Source: Vibrio aerogenes (lineage in GTDB: Bacteria; Pseudomonadota; Gammaproteobacteria; Enterobacterales; Vibrionaceae). Taken from it: a DNA stretch of 64,000 bases. Where the stretch lies: the NCBI RefSeq assembly GCF_024346755.1, contig NZ_AP024862.1, positions 744,001-808,000 of the forward strand, in the 5' to 3' direction. This document shows positions 10,163-18,182 of this stretch, in pieces; position 1 is the stretch's first letter, and every line of letters starts with the position of its first letter. A program made the translations under genes and the position numbers. Under the pieces are notes generated by a model. It searched no databases. It was not told the DNA's origin and worked only from the letters and a program-made list of their open reading frames with translations.

Positions 10163-12070
10163 ATGGGGCAAGCCTTTGAAGTGAAGGAGCAGCAGGATAA
10201 GATAAATAACCACTATTTCCGCAGTAAATGGAAGTTCATCCTGTTTGGTTTTATCTATGTACTTTCGTGCATTTCATTTGTTTTTTATCTTTATGGTCAG
10301 GCAAAAAAGTCAATTGATGAAGAAATTAACAGCCGTCTCTATAGTGGCGCTTTACTGACAGTCGCTGCGCTGGGTGATCATTATCATGATCATCTGAAAA
10401 GTAAACACGACAAAACAGAAGCACAAGACTGGAATACGATTCAGAATCTGACCCGTTTCAGCCGTCAACTGAATTTAACTTATTTATATACCGTTATAGA
10501 AAGGAACGGAGAAGCTATTCTTATTTCTTCCAGTGCGACAGAAGAAGAGCTGAAAGAAAATAATTACGTGCGCTTTTTTGACCCATATCCAGATGCCAGT
10601 CAGGCGTTATTAACTGCTTTACGGGAAAAACGGGTTATCTGGACAGATTATAGTGATCACTGGGGTGATTTCCGGGCTGTGTTTGTTCCGGAGCGTTCAG
10701 CTGATGGCACAACTTATATTGCCGGTGCTGAAGTTTCAATGGAAGATTACTATGAGCATTTATATAACCAGATCATCCACTTTGCCGGATTTTCCATTTT
10801 CTTATTTGTTGATTTCAGTATGTTTGTTGCAGTGTATTTCTCATATATCCGCAACCGGTATACTCAGGCTCAGGCTCATGCAGAGATGCTTCAGAAAGCA
10901 ACACAAGCTGCCGAAGAAGCCAATCTGGCAAAAAGCCGGTTTGTCGCCGTCATGAGTCATGAGTTACGCACACCACTAAATGGTGTGATCGGAGCAACAG
11001 AATTGCTTTCAGAAACATCTCTGGACTCTTCTCAGCAAATGTACCTGCATATTATCAGCTCCAGCAGCCTTTCTCTTTTGTCCATGGCAAATAATGTGCT
11101 TGATCTGTCAAAGATAGAATCAGAGCAGGAGACTTTAGAATGCCATGATTTTGCCTTAGAACCATTTATTCAGTCGATACTCGGTTTAATCAGGCCCCAG
11201 CTAAATTCACCGGATATTGTCCTTGACTATTATTTGGCGGAGACTGTTCCCGGGTATATCAACGCAGATCCAGAAAAATTACGCAGAATACTGATCAATT
11301 TATTAGGTAATGCAGCAAAATTTACTGATAAAGGACATATCCGTTTAACTGTATTACAGCAGGTCTCGGAGTTACCGGCACTGAATTTAAGATTTGAAGT
11401 ATCAGATACAGGTATCGGAATTGCGCCGGAATACCGGGATCAACTGTTTAAGCCATTTCACCAAATACGAAACCATCATCAAAATAAATCCGCCGGAAGC
11501 GGGCTCGGTTTATCAATCAGCCTGCAGCTGATTCAAATGATGGGTGGATCTATCGATTTGAACAGCAAAGTTGATGAAGGGACAACTTTTTTCTTTGATA
11601 TTCAATGTCAGGTGGCCACTCAGGCTCCTGTTGAAGACTCTGAAAGTCAGATTCATGGAACAGGAGTCAATTCAATACTTTCCAAAAGCCTGAGGGTATT
11701 GGTCGTCGATGATAGTGATGTCAATTTGTCACTGGCTAAAATCATGCTTGAACATCAGGGGCATGAGGTTGAAATACAACGGGGAGAAGAAGATATGGAT
11801 ACTATTCTTCAGTCCGTTTATCAAAATCAATATGATGTGATTTTAATGGATATTCACATGGGCAGACTCAATGGCATTGATCTGACAAGAGAGATCCGGC
11901 AGATGAATGGAATAAAACAGCCTTATATCATCGCTTACACAGCCAATGCTTATACCAGTGATATTGAGAAGTACCGGAAATCCGGTATGAATGACATCCT
12001 GATTAAACCGGTTCTGCAAAAGGATATCAAAAAGGTATTATCCAGAGCCAAACATCGTATTTCCGGATAA
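10163..12070 (+). CDS. Hybrid sensor histidine kinase with receiver domain
   Basis: About 635 residues from ATG 10163, chosen because AGGA at 10151-10154 sits 8 bases upstream; an in-frame TTG at 10079 and ATG at 10154 are alternatives. Layout: transmembrane helix near 25-46; a periplasmic sensing segment of about 155 residues; second transmembrane helix near 205-230; dimerisation/phosphoacceptor motif [10 protein letters not shown] (His near 266); ATPase motifs [19 protein letters not shown] and GSGLGLSI; a C-terminal receiver with VVDDS, phosphoacceptor Asp in LMDIHMG near 563 and the conserved Lys in IKPV. The sensing segment resembles Cache-like domains but I cannot assign a ligand. No phosphotransfer domain or separate regulator lies beside it. 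Its position after the NRPS terminator makes a role in that cluster possible but unproven. Confidence 0.9.
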   Translation: MGQAFEVKEQQDKINNHYFRSKWKFILFGFIYVLSCISFVFYLYGQAKKSIDEEINSRLYSGALLTVAALGDHYHDHLKSKHDKTEAQDWNTIQNLTRFSRQLNLTYLYTVIERNGEAILISSSATEEELKENNYVRFFDPYPDASQALLTALREKRVIWTDYSDHWGDFRAVFVPERSADGTTYIAGAEVSMEDYYEHLYNQIIHFAGFSIFLFVDFSMFVAVYFSYIRNRYTQAQAHAEMLQKATQAAEEANLAKSRFVAVMSHELRTPLNGVIGATELLSETSLDSSQQMYLHIISSSSLSLLSMANNVLDLSKIESEQETLECHDFALEPFIQSILGLIRPQLNSPDIVLDYYLAETVPGYINADPEKLRRILINLLGNAAKFTDKGHIRLTVLQQVSELPALNLRFEVSDTGIGIAPEYRDQLFKPFHQIRNHHQNKSAGSGLGLSISLQLIQMMGGSIDLNSKVDEGTTFFFDIQCQVATQAPVEDSESQIHGTGVNSILSKSLRVLVVDDSDVNLSLAKIMLEHQGHEVEIQRGEEDMDTILQSVYQNQYDVILMDIHMGRLNGIDLTREIRQMNGIKQPYIIAYTANAYTSDIEKYRKSGMNDILIKPVLQKDIKKVLSRAKHRISG

Positions 12071-12200
12071 CATATTGATTAACAGAACTTATATATAAAA
12101 ATAGTTATATATGAAATATGGCTGGATAATATTTATTGAATATAGAACTATGGTATGCTTCCGGGCACCGGTTTTTCTCTCGCTGTAGGAATGAAAAATT

Positions 12201-13026
12201 ATGAAGTATCGTTATCAGAGCCTCCCTTTAAAAAAAACTTTATCCGGATATACATTAATTCCATTACTCTTCAGTATGTTACTCATCAGCCCTTATGGAT
12301 TTACGAAAGAAATGAAAGAGAAAAGTATACAGTACAGCCATATATTAGAATTGAGTCACCCGATTAAAGAGTCAATACCTCTGTGGCCAGGAGATCCTGA
12401 AGTTTCATTCAAATCCGTCGCAACCATGAGCAAAGATGGTTATTACCTGAGGCAGTTTACAATTGGCGAACATAGTGCAACCCATATGAACGCCCCAAAT
12501 AGTTTTGTTGATAACGGGCAGGGAATTGATAGCTTTCCGGCTTCTTCTTTGGTACTTCCGGCCATTGTCATCAATGTGAAGGCTGCCGTAAAAAACAATC
12601 CGGACTATATTATTTCGATGAAAGATATTCAGTCCTGGGAAAAAAGTGAACGGACAAATACCAGCCGAAACATTAGTTTTTTTTAATACGGGTTGGGGAG
12701 ACTACTGGAGCACTCCGGAGAAGTTTATTAATCAGGATAAACAGGGTGTTTTACATTTCCCTGGAATCAGCGGAGAAGTCACCGGTTTTTTAATCTCTCA
12801 GAGACAAATTGGTGGATTAGGGATTGATACTCACGGGCTGGACCCAAGCCAGAGCGAGATATACCAAACGAACACATTACTGGCCACTCATCACAAAATC
12901 GCTCTTGAATGTGTTGCAAATCTGGATCAAATGCCTGTAAAAGGCGCTACGATAGCCATTGGTTTATTGCGGCTGAATCAAGGATCCGGAGCACCGGTAT
13001 CCATCACAGCATTTATACCAGAATAA
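12201..13026 (+). pseudogene. Cyclase / kynurenine formamidase-like protein, frameshifted
   Basis: Two overlapping frames together make one protein of the cyclase family (metal-dependent hydrolases that include kynurenine formamidase). The first starts at ATG 12201 with a probable signal peptide (LIPLLFSMLLISPYGFTK) and holds LSHPIKESIPLWPGDPEV and EHSATHMNAP, where family members usually have HxGTHxDxP, so the metal site is also slightly unusual. It runs off frame in a six-A run at 12640-12645; reading five A's instead would join SWEK to VNGQIPAETLVFFNTGW and restore the full protein to 13026, including GIDTHGLDPS. Either a recent loss-of-function mutation, phase variation in the A-run, or a sequencing error. 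No operon partner. Confidence 0.75.
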
Positions 13027-13068
13027 AATGAAAGCCTTACTGCATCATTGTTGTAAGGCTTTCATTTC
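13027..13068. terminator. Bidirectional terminator
   Basis: Fourteen-pair perfect stem AATGAAAGCCTTAC / GTAAGGCTTTCATT (13027-13040 and 13053-13066) between convergent genes. It can serve the cyclase gene on + and cytochrome b561 on -. Confidence 0.8.
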
Positions 13069-13076
13069 TTAAAGTC

Positions 13077-13586
13077 TTATTTATTTCTGAACCACATTGC
13101 CCGGATATAGTTGTGTTTTGTCCAGTGAGTCATAAAAATGACTGCACTGACATGAATCACAACCGCGGCCATTGTCAGGTTTGCTGCAGTTTCATGGACG
13201 TCTTCAAGCCAGGATTCACCCCAGAATACATCCCACTGTGTTGCCCATCCGGACAAACCTGTCAGTAATAACCCAGACCAAAGCACCCAGACCATTATTG
13301 CCCCGGCTGGATTGTGTCCCTCATGCCGGTCTTCTTTGGTTTTAAATACTTCAGACAAATGTTCAAGTGCACCACTCACCGAAGGTTTAAAAGCAGATAA
13401 CCGGGCAGGGGATTTGACAATCAGCCCCCACAGCAAACGTAAGCTGACAGTCACGATCACCGTATATCCAACCCATCGATGGGTTAAGCCGCCTTCTTCA
13501 GTCAATAAAAAGTTCGCAAAAAACGAAACAGCAACGATCCAGTGAGTCAGTCTGACAAATAGGTCCCAACGGTAATGTTTAGACAT
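13077..13586 (-). CDS. Cytochrome b561-family membrane protein
   Basis: 169 residues with four hydrophobic segments and conserved histidines (THW near the N-terminus, HRWVGY, HETAAN, IHV, MTHWTKHN) that would ligate two b-type hemes. Family members carry electrons across the inner membrane, often from quinol to a soluble or periplasmic partner. The gene follows the PepSY protein gene by one base, a pairing that is common and suggests a small periplasmic electron-transfer or metal/oxidative-stress unit. Specific donor and acceptor cannot be read from sequence. Confidence 0.85.
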   Translation of the reverse strand: MSKHYRWDLFVRLTHWIVAVSFFANFLLTEEGGLTHRWVGYTVIVTVSLRLLWGLIVKSPARLSAFKPSVSGALEHLSEVFKTKEDRHEGHNPAGAIMVWVLWSGLLLTGLSGWATQWDVFWGESWLEDVHETAANLTMAAVVIHVSAVIFMTHWTKHNYIRAMWFRNK

Positions 13587-13587
13587 A

Positions 13588-13872
13588 TCATTCCTCTTTA
13601 ACTTTGCTCATATCAACCGGATTAAAATAGATTTCTACCCGTTCTCCGGTTTTGTCATAACCATAAAGTTCATAACATTGTGTATGTGTTCTTTTGAATA
13701 CTTTAATTTTATACCCCATATCCAAAACTTGCTGCTTGGCTTTTTCGAAAGGAATCCAGTTATTTTCAGGTGCGGTTGTACATTGCGGATCCGCAAATAC
13801 TGCGCCAGAGACCAAAGTAAATGACAACAGAAAACCACGGGTGATCAGAGACGTTGTTTTGTTAAGCTTCAT
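13588..13872 (-). CDS. PepSY-domain periplasmic protein
   Basis: 94 residues from ATG at 13872, chosen because AAGGA lies 7 bases upstream; the longer frame to 13923 lacks such a site. An N-terminal signal peptide (about 25 residues ending VFADP) is followed by a single PepSY-like domain: KAKQQVLDMGYKI, YELYGYDKTGERVEIYFNPV. Two cysteines (CTTAPE, TQCYEL) could form a disulfide. It is translated just ahead of cytochrome b561, so the two probably act together in the envelope. Upstream, 13873-14041 holds no gene, only the approach to the left dif-type site. Confidence 0.8.
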   Translation of the reverse strand: MKLNKTTSLITRGFLLSFTLVSGAVFADPQCTTAPENNWIPFEKAKQQVLDMGYKIKVFKRTHTQCYELYGYDKTGERVEIYFNPVDMSKVKEE

Positions 13873-14041
13873 GATATATTCCTTAATGGCTGTATAAATT
13901 ACGGTTTCAGTATTACGGCACAAACTTAAGGAAAACTTAAGAGGAAGAGAATCGCTGAATAAAATTCCTTTAACTGATTGAATGAATACAGCTTATAAAC
14001 TTGTGGGCGAGTTGTTTGTGGGTTGCTTTGGATCATTATAT

Positions 14042-14069
14042 ATTTAACATAACGTATAGAATCACGACT
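14042..14069. other. attL: Left XerCD dif-type junction (attL)
   Basis: Read on the - strand it has an intact XerD arm TTATGTTAAAT (14042-14052), central six bases TATACG (14053-14058) and a poor XerC arm (14059-14069, about 5 of 11 bases match). A 22 bp stretch, 14037-14058, is repeated exactly at 25399-25420. The mixed quality, good XerD arm and poor XerC arm, is what is left when an element with its own imperfect attP recombines into dif. Confidence 0.85.
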
Positions 14070-14082
14070 ATTTAAGTTAAAC

Positions 14083-14104
14083 AAAAAACCTCTGAAATCA
14101 GAGG
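14083..14104 (-). terminator. Terminator of the repressor gene
   Basis: Stem CCTCTGA / TCAGAGG (14089-14095, 14098-14104); on the - strand it is followed by TTTTTT (14083-14088). It ends repressor transcription just inside the left attachment site, insulating it from host genes. Confidence 0.75.
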
Positions 14105-14140
14105 CTTATCATTGAATATACATTTCTTATTTTGAGAAGG

Positions 14141-14401
14141 TCAGGAGGCCATTAGCTTTAACAAGGCTGCTTTCGCTTTTTCATTTTTTTGCTTCTCAAC
14201 TATATTAGACAAGATAATAACGTCTTCGTCTATTTCTAAAATTCTTGCTATCTTTGTCGCTGTTTCCTCGCTCATAACCTTACCATTTCGCCACCTTGAT
14301 ACAGCCTGATGAGAAACATTCAGAAATTTTGCAACGGCATAATCGCTATGCAAGTCAGCTTCTGCTTTTAGCATGTCCAAAAGTTCAAGACTAGTGATCA
14401 T
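14141..14401 (-). CDS. Phage repressor-like HTH protein
   Basis: 86 residues. A helix-turn-helix occupies about residues 20-45 (DYAVAKFLNVSHQAVSRWRNGK) followed by ETATKIARILEIDED, the pattern of Cro/CI-type regulators; small proteins of this kind (DUF3693-like) are common in Vibrio phages and plasmids. It is transcribed leftward, divergently from the replication genes, and has its own terminator. The natural role is control of the early rightward promoter in 14402-14624 and hence of lysogeny or copy number. An AGTGCACT palindrome in 14441-14448 near its start could be part of an operator; this is only a guess. Confidence 0.8.
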   Translation of the reverse strand: MITSLELLDMLKAEADLHSDYAVAKFLNVSHQAVSRWRNGKVMSEETATKIARILEIDEDVIILSNIVEKQKNEKAKAALLKLMAS

Positions 14402-14505
14402 ATTTGCCTCCTAAAGCCAAGGATAAACTAGGACATGGAGCAGTGCACTACGCTATCAAGTGATTGCGTATGCAAAGTAAGTCAAATAACATCAATTCCG
14501 TGTTA

Positions 14506-14591
14506 GCTCTCTTCTCCGGATTGCAACTCTGAAACCGGGAACCATCCGAAGTCGAATCAGTGCCGGGGAAGAGAGCGCCTTCTTGGAAGGC
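14506..14591 (+). promoter_or_regulatory. Strongly structured leader upstream of the replication genes
   Basis: GCTCTCTTCTCCGG (14506-14519) pairs with CCGGGGAAGAGAGC (14563-14576): a 14-pair stem with one G-U, enclosing 43 bases. A second hairpin follows without a gap: GCCTTC / GAAGGC (14577-14582, 14586-14591). Then come two copies of AACACAAGG (14592-14600, 14606-14614), the second holding the ribosome site for ATG 14625. The layout suits an RNA control element (antisense target, attenuator or ligand-binding leader) for replication-gene expression, or a DNA hairpin used in replication. No T-run, so not a plain terminator. Confidence 0.6.
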
Positions 14592-14624
14592 AACACAAGG
14601 CATTGAACACAAGGAACTAAGCGC

Positions 14625-14939
14625 ATGGTTAATAAGCGAAAATTACACGATTCTGTAAATTGTGATATCCCTCAAGAAAAGGAAGCATTTAAAAATGCTT
14701 ACCGCATCATAAAAACGATCTACAAACCAGCTCTGAAGCTCGATCCAAATCAGTTTGATGACTTTAATCATGCTGTGACCTCAGTTCTTGAACACATGCC
14801 ATTCAAACACTTTGACTTCTTTGAAGCGGCTATAAAAGCATTTGAAGCAAGAGAAGACATCTATCATTCGACATCCAGACTTGAGCATTACCTGAGTCAA
14901 CATGCGATCCGTGAATTGCAGGAAGAACTATCAGCATGA
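14625..14939 (+). CDS. Small phage early protein, unknown
   Basis: 104 residues, mostly predicted helical and mildly acidic, with no motif I recognise. ATG 14625 has AAGGA 9 bases upstream. Its last codons overlap the start of the initiator gene (ATGAG at 14936), so the two are translationally coupled. Being the first gene after the structured leader and ahead of rep, it may be a replication accessory or copy-control protein, or an anti-repressor. It has no signal peptide and no membrane segment. It is not a shadow: the frame is supported by the ribosome site, the overlap and its place in the operon. Confidence 0.7.
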   Translation: MVNKRKLHDSVNCDIPQEKEAFKNAYRIIKTIYKPALKLDPNQFDDFNHAVTSVLEHMPFKHFDFFEAAIKAFEAREDIYHSTSRLEHYLSQHAIRELQEELSA

Positions 14940-15541
14940 GCCTAATCAACCAGACCGGCAAACAACGTTCAGACCGCCCCTTGGCGGCGCTGAATCGTGC
15001 TGTTCTGGAAAAGGTGGCTCAGTGTCCGTCTTCTTCATCAGCATTCACTACTGATAACGGCAGGGCGACCCGGCAATCATTTGTCCGTGACATCTGCAAA
15101 GTGATGACTGTGCTTGTCAATGAGATGTGCTTTCGTTCAAACAAAGTTGGTGTCGCAACGGTACACGGCTTTTCACTCAGAACGTGGGGATTCATTGCCG
15201 AAGCGGCAGGGCTTCCGGTCTGGCGCGTGAAGCAATGCGCAAAGTATGCCTTTATCAAAGGCTGGATCACCTCAAAACAGCCCAGAGAACGTTACACCGG
15301 GAAAGAAAACCGCGATCAATGGCGGGGACTGGCATCTATCAAGCGTGTCACCGTCGAATACTTTATTGATTTAGGCATTTACGAACAGTATTTAGAAGCC
15401 CGGCAAGCCTCAAAATCATGGCTTGAGCTGCTCGCTAAGCGCCTGAATCGTCCTGTGAAATATATTCAGACCCCAATCACTTTATTACGCCGACGCCGCA
15501 AAGAAGCGCGTCAGGCCGCATCAGAACCCATTCATACCTAG
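14936..15541 (+). CDS. RepA-like plasmid/phage replication initiator
   Basis: 201 residues, basic. The order RPLAALNRAVLEKV, then a winged-helix-like stretch (LRTWGFIAEAAGLPVWRVKQCAKYAF... recognisable as helix-turn-helix), then FFDLGIYEQ-like and a basic C-terminus (LLRRRRKEARQAA) recalls IncFII/RepA-type initiators. This differs from PM2 itself, whose replication protein P12 is a rolling-circle type; module swapping of replication genes is known in this phage group. The adjacent downstream region contains DnaA boxes and palindromes, in keeping with a theta-type origin next to its initiator. Similarity to RepA is judged by eye only; a different DNA-binding replication protein is possible. 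Confidence 0.65.
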   Translation: MSLINQTGKQRSDRPLAALNRAVLEKVAQCPSSSSAFTTDNGRATRQSFVRDICKVMTVLVNEMCFRSNKVGVATVHGFSLRTWGFIAEAAGLPVWRVKQCAKYAFIKGWITSKQPRERYTGKENRDQWRGLASIKRVTVEYFIDLGIYEQYLEARQASKSWLELLAKRLNRPVKYIQTPITLLRRRRKEARQAASEPIHT

Positions 15542-16108
15542 CCTTACTGACGTTGTTTTTCCCCTTCACTGGGGCTTTTTTTGTACCTGTCATTTTTTAT
15601 TGTTCACTTTATAAGCAAACGTAAACCGGGAAGCGGAAGTTTAGATCCTTTATCCACAATGCAGATCTATTTTGCTGTTCATTATTTGCCCGTTTTTTTT
15701 ATCCACATGTGGATAAGCCTATGTATAGGTAACTAAAACTACTCCCGGTTGACCGGCCCGGTTCACAGCCCCTGTAACATGCACTCATAGTCTAAAGACT
15801 AGAATAGATACCCTTAAGGGTATAAAGAGTTTTATTTCCTTATCCCCGGAAAACCGGGGATAAAAATACCTCCCATTAAATCGCCTTGGACAACTTGCCT
15901 ATCAACACTGCATCAGGCGATTTAACGGGCCCCGGAACGAGACTCTTTCAACACAGTCGATCAGCTTCATCATGCGCTTGAGTGACAGGGGCCGTTTCTG
16001 TCGCTTCGCGACGGGCTTAGCAGGAGAGAGGGCGGAAATTTTGACATTTAATATGCACAAATATACAGTGTGCGTGACTTTGGATGCGTTCTTATTCATA
16101 GGTATCAA
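15542..16108. other. Putative replication origin: DnaA boxes and nested palindromes
   Basis: No gene fits in these 567 bases. Consensus DnaA boxes TTATCCACA occur at 15650-15658 and 15699-15707, the latter fused to an inverted box TGTGGATAA (15708-15716) as an 18 bp perfect palindrome. Further inverted repeats: TAGTCT/AGACTA (15788-15801), the 16 bp palindrome ATACCCTTAAGGGTAT (15808-15823), TTATCCCCGG/CCGGGGATAA with an AAAA loop (15840-15863), TAAATCGCCT/AGGCGATTTA (15877-15886, 15915-15924), and GTCGC/GCGAC near 15998-16010. A weak hairpin with T-run at 15561-15582 may end rep transcription. Such density beside an initiator gene suggests the phage origin. Confidence 0.7.
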
Positions 16109-16396
16109 ATGAATATGAGCCAACAAAAAATATCTTCTTCACTTCACGAACAGTTCACGAACAATCTGAACGATATCATCACCACCCGGAACCAGCTTGA
16201 AGCTGAATCCCCGGACTGGTCAAAAGTTTCCGTCTATAAGCTTGTTAGCGTGGTCAAAGACTTTGCTGTCACGCACTTCAAAAGTGCAAACCGGATCTTT
16301 GATCGCTTGATTGATCTGCTTCGCAATCATCAGGAGCAAATCAACGAGCTGAACCGCAAGTTCTCTTTGCTTGAGGAGTCTCGCCAGCATGGATAA
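16109..16396 (+). CDS. Phage protein, helical, unknown
   Basis: 95 residues from ATG 16109 (an in-frame ATG at 16115 is an alternative; the longer frame from 16070 has no ribosome site). Predicted helical throughout, with a heptad-like C-terminal region (FDRLIDLLRNHQEQINELNRKFSLLEES) that could form a coiled coil. Starts a new rightward operon after the origin and overlaps the next gene by 8 bases. Function unknown; position between replication and packaging genes suggests a regulatory or early role. Confidence 0.65.
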   Translation: MNMSQQKISSSLHEQFTNNLNDIITTRNQLEAESPDWSKVSVYKLVSVVKDFAVTHFKSANRIFDRLIDLLRNHQEQINELNRKFSLLEESRQHG

Positions 16397-16760
16397 AGAC
16401 GACAAAGAAATCCTCGGGTATGTCAAATGTACTGCACCGGGGTGCTCCCGGCCAATGGCCGTCAGGTCTTGTGCCGGGAAACGTGCCGGATTTCTGATAG
16501 GTCGCTGTGAGAACTGCGGAACAGAGCAACGCAGCACCAAACAGGTTCAGGACTATTTAAGCGGCTACAAGCCACTTGAGGAACTTGATAAAGTGCCTGA
16601 AAAAACTATCCCTGAGCCGTCATCCCCGGAAAAAGCTGTCAAAGGTGAGTTAATCCGCACTGGTGAGCCTGAATCAGGTCATTCTGATATGGGTAAATGT
16701 GTTATCGCGGGCGGGTTATTGGGCAGTATCTTAGGCGGCTTATTCCGGCTTGCTTTTTAA
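16389..16760 (+). CDS. Zinc-ribbon protein with C-terminal membrane anchor
   Basis: 123 residues from ATG 16389. Near the N-terminus two cysteine pairs (CTAPGC and CENC) with an intervening Cys form a probable zinc ribbon of the type seen in phage transcription factors. A proline/glutamate-rich linker follows, and the protein ends in a hydrophobic Gly-rich segment (CVIAGGLLGSILGGLFRLAF) that should insert in the membrane. A zinc-binding cytoplasmic head tethered to the membrane would suit a virion membrane protein or a factor linking DNA to the inner lipid layer of a corticovirus-like particle. This is inferred; no family name is certain. Confidence 0.65.
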   Translation: MDKDDKEILGYVKCTAPGCSRPMAVRSCAGKRAGFLIGRCENCGTEQRSTKQVQDYLSGYKPLEELDKVPEKTIPEPSSPEKAVKGELIRTGEPESGHSDMGKCVIAGGLLGSILGGLFRLAF

Positions 16761-16776
16761 CCAGTGGAGAAAAACC

Positions 16777-17283
16777 ATGAGTGAAGAAACAGATTTAGTG
16801 CCTGAGACTGAACAGGCCAGTGAAACAGAAACGCACTCTGATGCGGATAAACAAAGTTTTGTCGCGGAGATTAATCAGGAATTTGATCCTGATGCTGCGG
16901 CAGAAGAAGCCCAAAAAGCGGCAGAGGCCAAAGCACAGGCGGAAGATGATGAATTGACAGAGGAATCTGCTGAATTTGCTGCCATGATTGCCGTTGGCGG
17001 ACTGGAAAAAGGGATTCAGACCCTGTTGGATAAACGACTTGAGATTGGTCAGGAAAATGCGGAAGCACTGACGAAGTACGCCGCGCCGCTCATCCTCAAG
17101 TATGGTAATGAAGTTCCGCCATGGCTGGCCAAAGTCATGAAATTCAAAGATGAAGCCATGCTTAGCTTGACCCTGATGACGGTAGGCCTTTCTGTGGCCC
17201 GTCAGTACCGGAGTAATAAAATTGCTGACCGGATTGCACTTCAAGCCCAACAGGAAGCACAGGTTGAAGTAGTCCCGGCGTGA
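16777..17283 (+). CDS. Acidic phage protein, probable virion or assembly factor
   Basis: 168 residues from ATG 16777, preceded by GGAGA. The first 75 residues are acidic and low in complexity (AEEAQKAAEAKAQAEDDELTEE); the second half is helical with a hydrophobic stretch (EAMLSLTLMTVGLSVA) and a basic/Gln-rich end. No catalytic motif. It directly precedes the terminator and spacer before the packaging ATPase. Length and composition suit a scaffold-like or internal protein, but I do not recognise it. Confidence 0.65.
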   Translation: MSEETDLVPETEQASETETHSDADKQSFVAEINQEFDPDAAAEEAQKAAEAKAQAEDDELTEESAEFAAMIAVGGLEKGIQTLLDKRLEIGQENAEALTKYAAPLILKYGNEVPPWLAKVMKFKDEAMLSLTLMTVGLSVARQYRSNKIADRIALQAQQEAQVEVVPA

Positions 17284-17397
17284 TGTATCTCACATTTATA
17301 TGGTATCCAAGCCATATAAGTATTAGGCATTGAAGCCATATAAAGACATATCAATAGAACCGCCCGATGTGGGCGGTTTTTTTATTGAGGTGGCATT
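17284..17397 (+). promoter_or_regulatory. Spacer element 1: repeats, terminator and ribosome site before the ATPase
   Basis: Contains ATATGG/CCATAT inverted repeat, two AAGCCATATAA copies around GTATTAGGCATTGAAGCC, then the terminator ACCGCCC GATGT GGGCGGT with T-run (17359-17383), then ATTGAGGT which provides the ribosome site for ATG 17398. A second, diverged copy of the same arrangement lies at 18058-18182. Confidence 0.7.
17359..17383 (+). terminator. Rho-independent terminator before the packaging ATPase
   Basis: ACCGCCC (17359-17365), 5-base loop, GGGCGGT (17371-17377), then six more T's. It lies only 15 bases ahead of the ATPase start, so it probably attenuates read-through from the early genes. 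Confidence 0.8.
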
Positions 17398-18054
17398 ATG
17401 GAGCCAATTAATAACAACAACAGACTCAGCAACAATCATGCATACGTGGTCGGGATGTCCGGGTCCGGGAAATCATCACTGGCAAAGAAATTACTGATAA
17501 AGCCGACTGACCAAGTGGCTATCTACGACCCCAAACGGGAGTATGACGGTCTGTTACAGGGTCGCAAAATTCGGGTTTATACCCATCCGGGGGAGTTTGC
17601 GCGGGCAATGCTGGCCGGACGCGAAACCGGGCAGGGGTTTAAAATCGCCTACCGGCCTGAAGAATCCGGCCCGGATGACTTTGATCTGTTCTGTAAAGTT
17701 ATCTGGGGGTGTGGCAACGGCAAACATATCAAACCACTCAAAGTGATATGCGAGGAAGTGGCGGAGAACTCAAAAGGGGCCGGGAAAGCAACCGGCTATC
17801 ACGGTAAATTATTACGTCTGGGACGCTCTTACAATATCCATACAATTAACCTGTTTCAGCGCGGGCAGGAAGTCAGCAAGACGATTATTGATAATTGTGA
17901 GTATGGCTACATCATGTTGACCAAAACACCCAAGGGACGCCGGTATCTTGAAGATTTGACCGGTATCAGCGAAACACAACAGTCACAGCTCAAACAATTT
18001 GAGTATTTTAAGCAGTCCGGTATCACGGTTGAAAGGGGTAAAATCCGCTGGTAA
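17398..18054 (+). CDS. Genome-packaging ATPase (PM2 P9-like, FtsK/HerA superfamily)
   Basis: 218 residues. Walker A is VVGMSGSGKSSLAKKL at about 17-32; a Walker B-like strand ends in acidic residues (LKVICEEVAE near 114-123); HTINLFQRGQEVSK and a TKTPKGRRYLEDL segment fit the sensor/arginine region of A32/FtsK-type packaging ATPases. These enzymes pump dsDNA into preformed lipid-containing capsids in PM2, PRD1 and relatives, and ATPase followed by major capsid protein is the signature gene pair of that virus lineage. Size is like PM2 P9 (about 220 aa). The gene is set off on both sides by terminator-containing spacers, implying separate expression control. Confidence 0.88.
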   Translation: MEPINNNNRLSNNHAYVVGMSGSGKSSLAKKLLIKPTDQVAIYDPKREYDGLLQGRKIRVYTHPGEFARAMLAGRETGQGFKIAYRPEESGPDDFDLFCKVIWGCGNGKHIKPLKVICEEVAENSKGAGKATGYHGKLLRLGRSYNIHTINLFQRGQEVSKTIIDNCEYGYIMLTKTPKGRRYLEDLTGISETQQSQLKQFEYFKQSGITVERGKIRW

Positions 18055-18057
18055 ACC

Positions 18058-18182
18058 GGTTTTTTTGAGAGGTAAATCACACTTAAGCCATATTGAAGCC
18101 ATATCCGTATTAGGCATTCAAGCCGTTTCTCCCTGTATCAATAAAGCCGTCCAACATCGGACGGTTTTTTATTGAGGTAGAA
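18058..18182 (+). promoter_or_regulatory. Spacer element 2: diverged copy of the element before the ATPase
   Basis: AAGCCATATTGAAGCCATAT, then GTATTAGGCATTCAAGCC, then terminator CCGTCC/GGACGG with T6 (18147-18170), then ATTGAGGTAG as ribosome site for the 38-residue membrane protein. Same order of parts as 17284-17397. Confidence 0.7.
18146..18170 (+). terminator. Rho-independent terminator after the packaging ATPase
   Basis: CCGTCC (18147-18152), loop, GGACGG (18159-18164), TTTTTT (18165-18170). Sits 12 bases before the next start codon. Confidence 0.78.

Noticed and set aside
14506..14576. Self-cleaving ribozyme (hammerhead-like, because of CTGAAA and CCGAAGTC inside the stem).
   Set aside because: The required CUGANGA core and the three-stem arrangement are absent.
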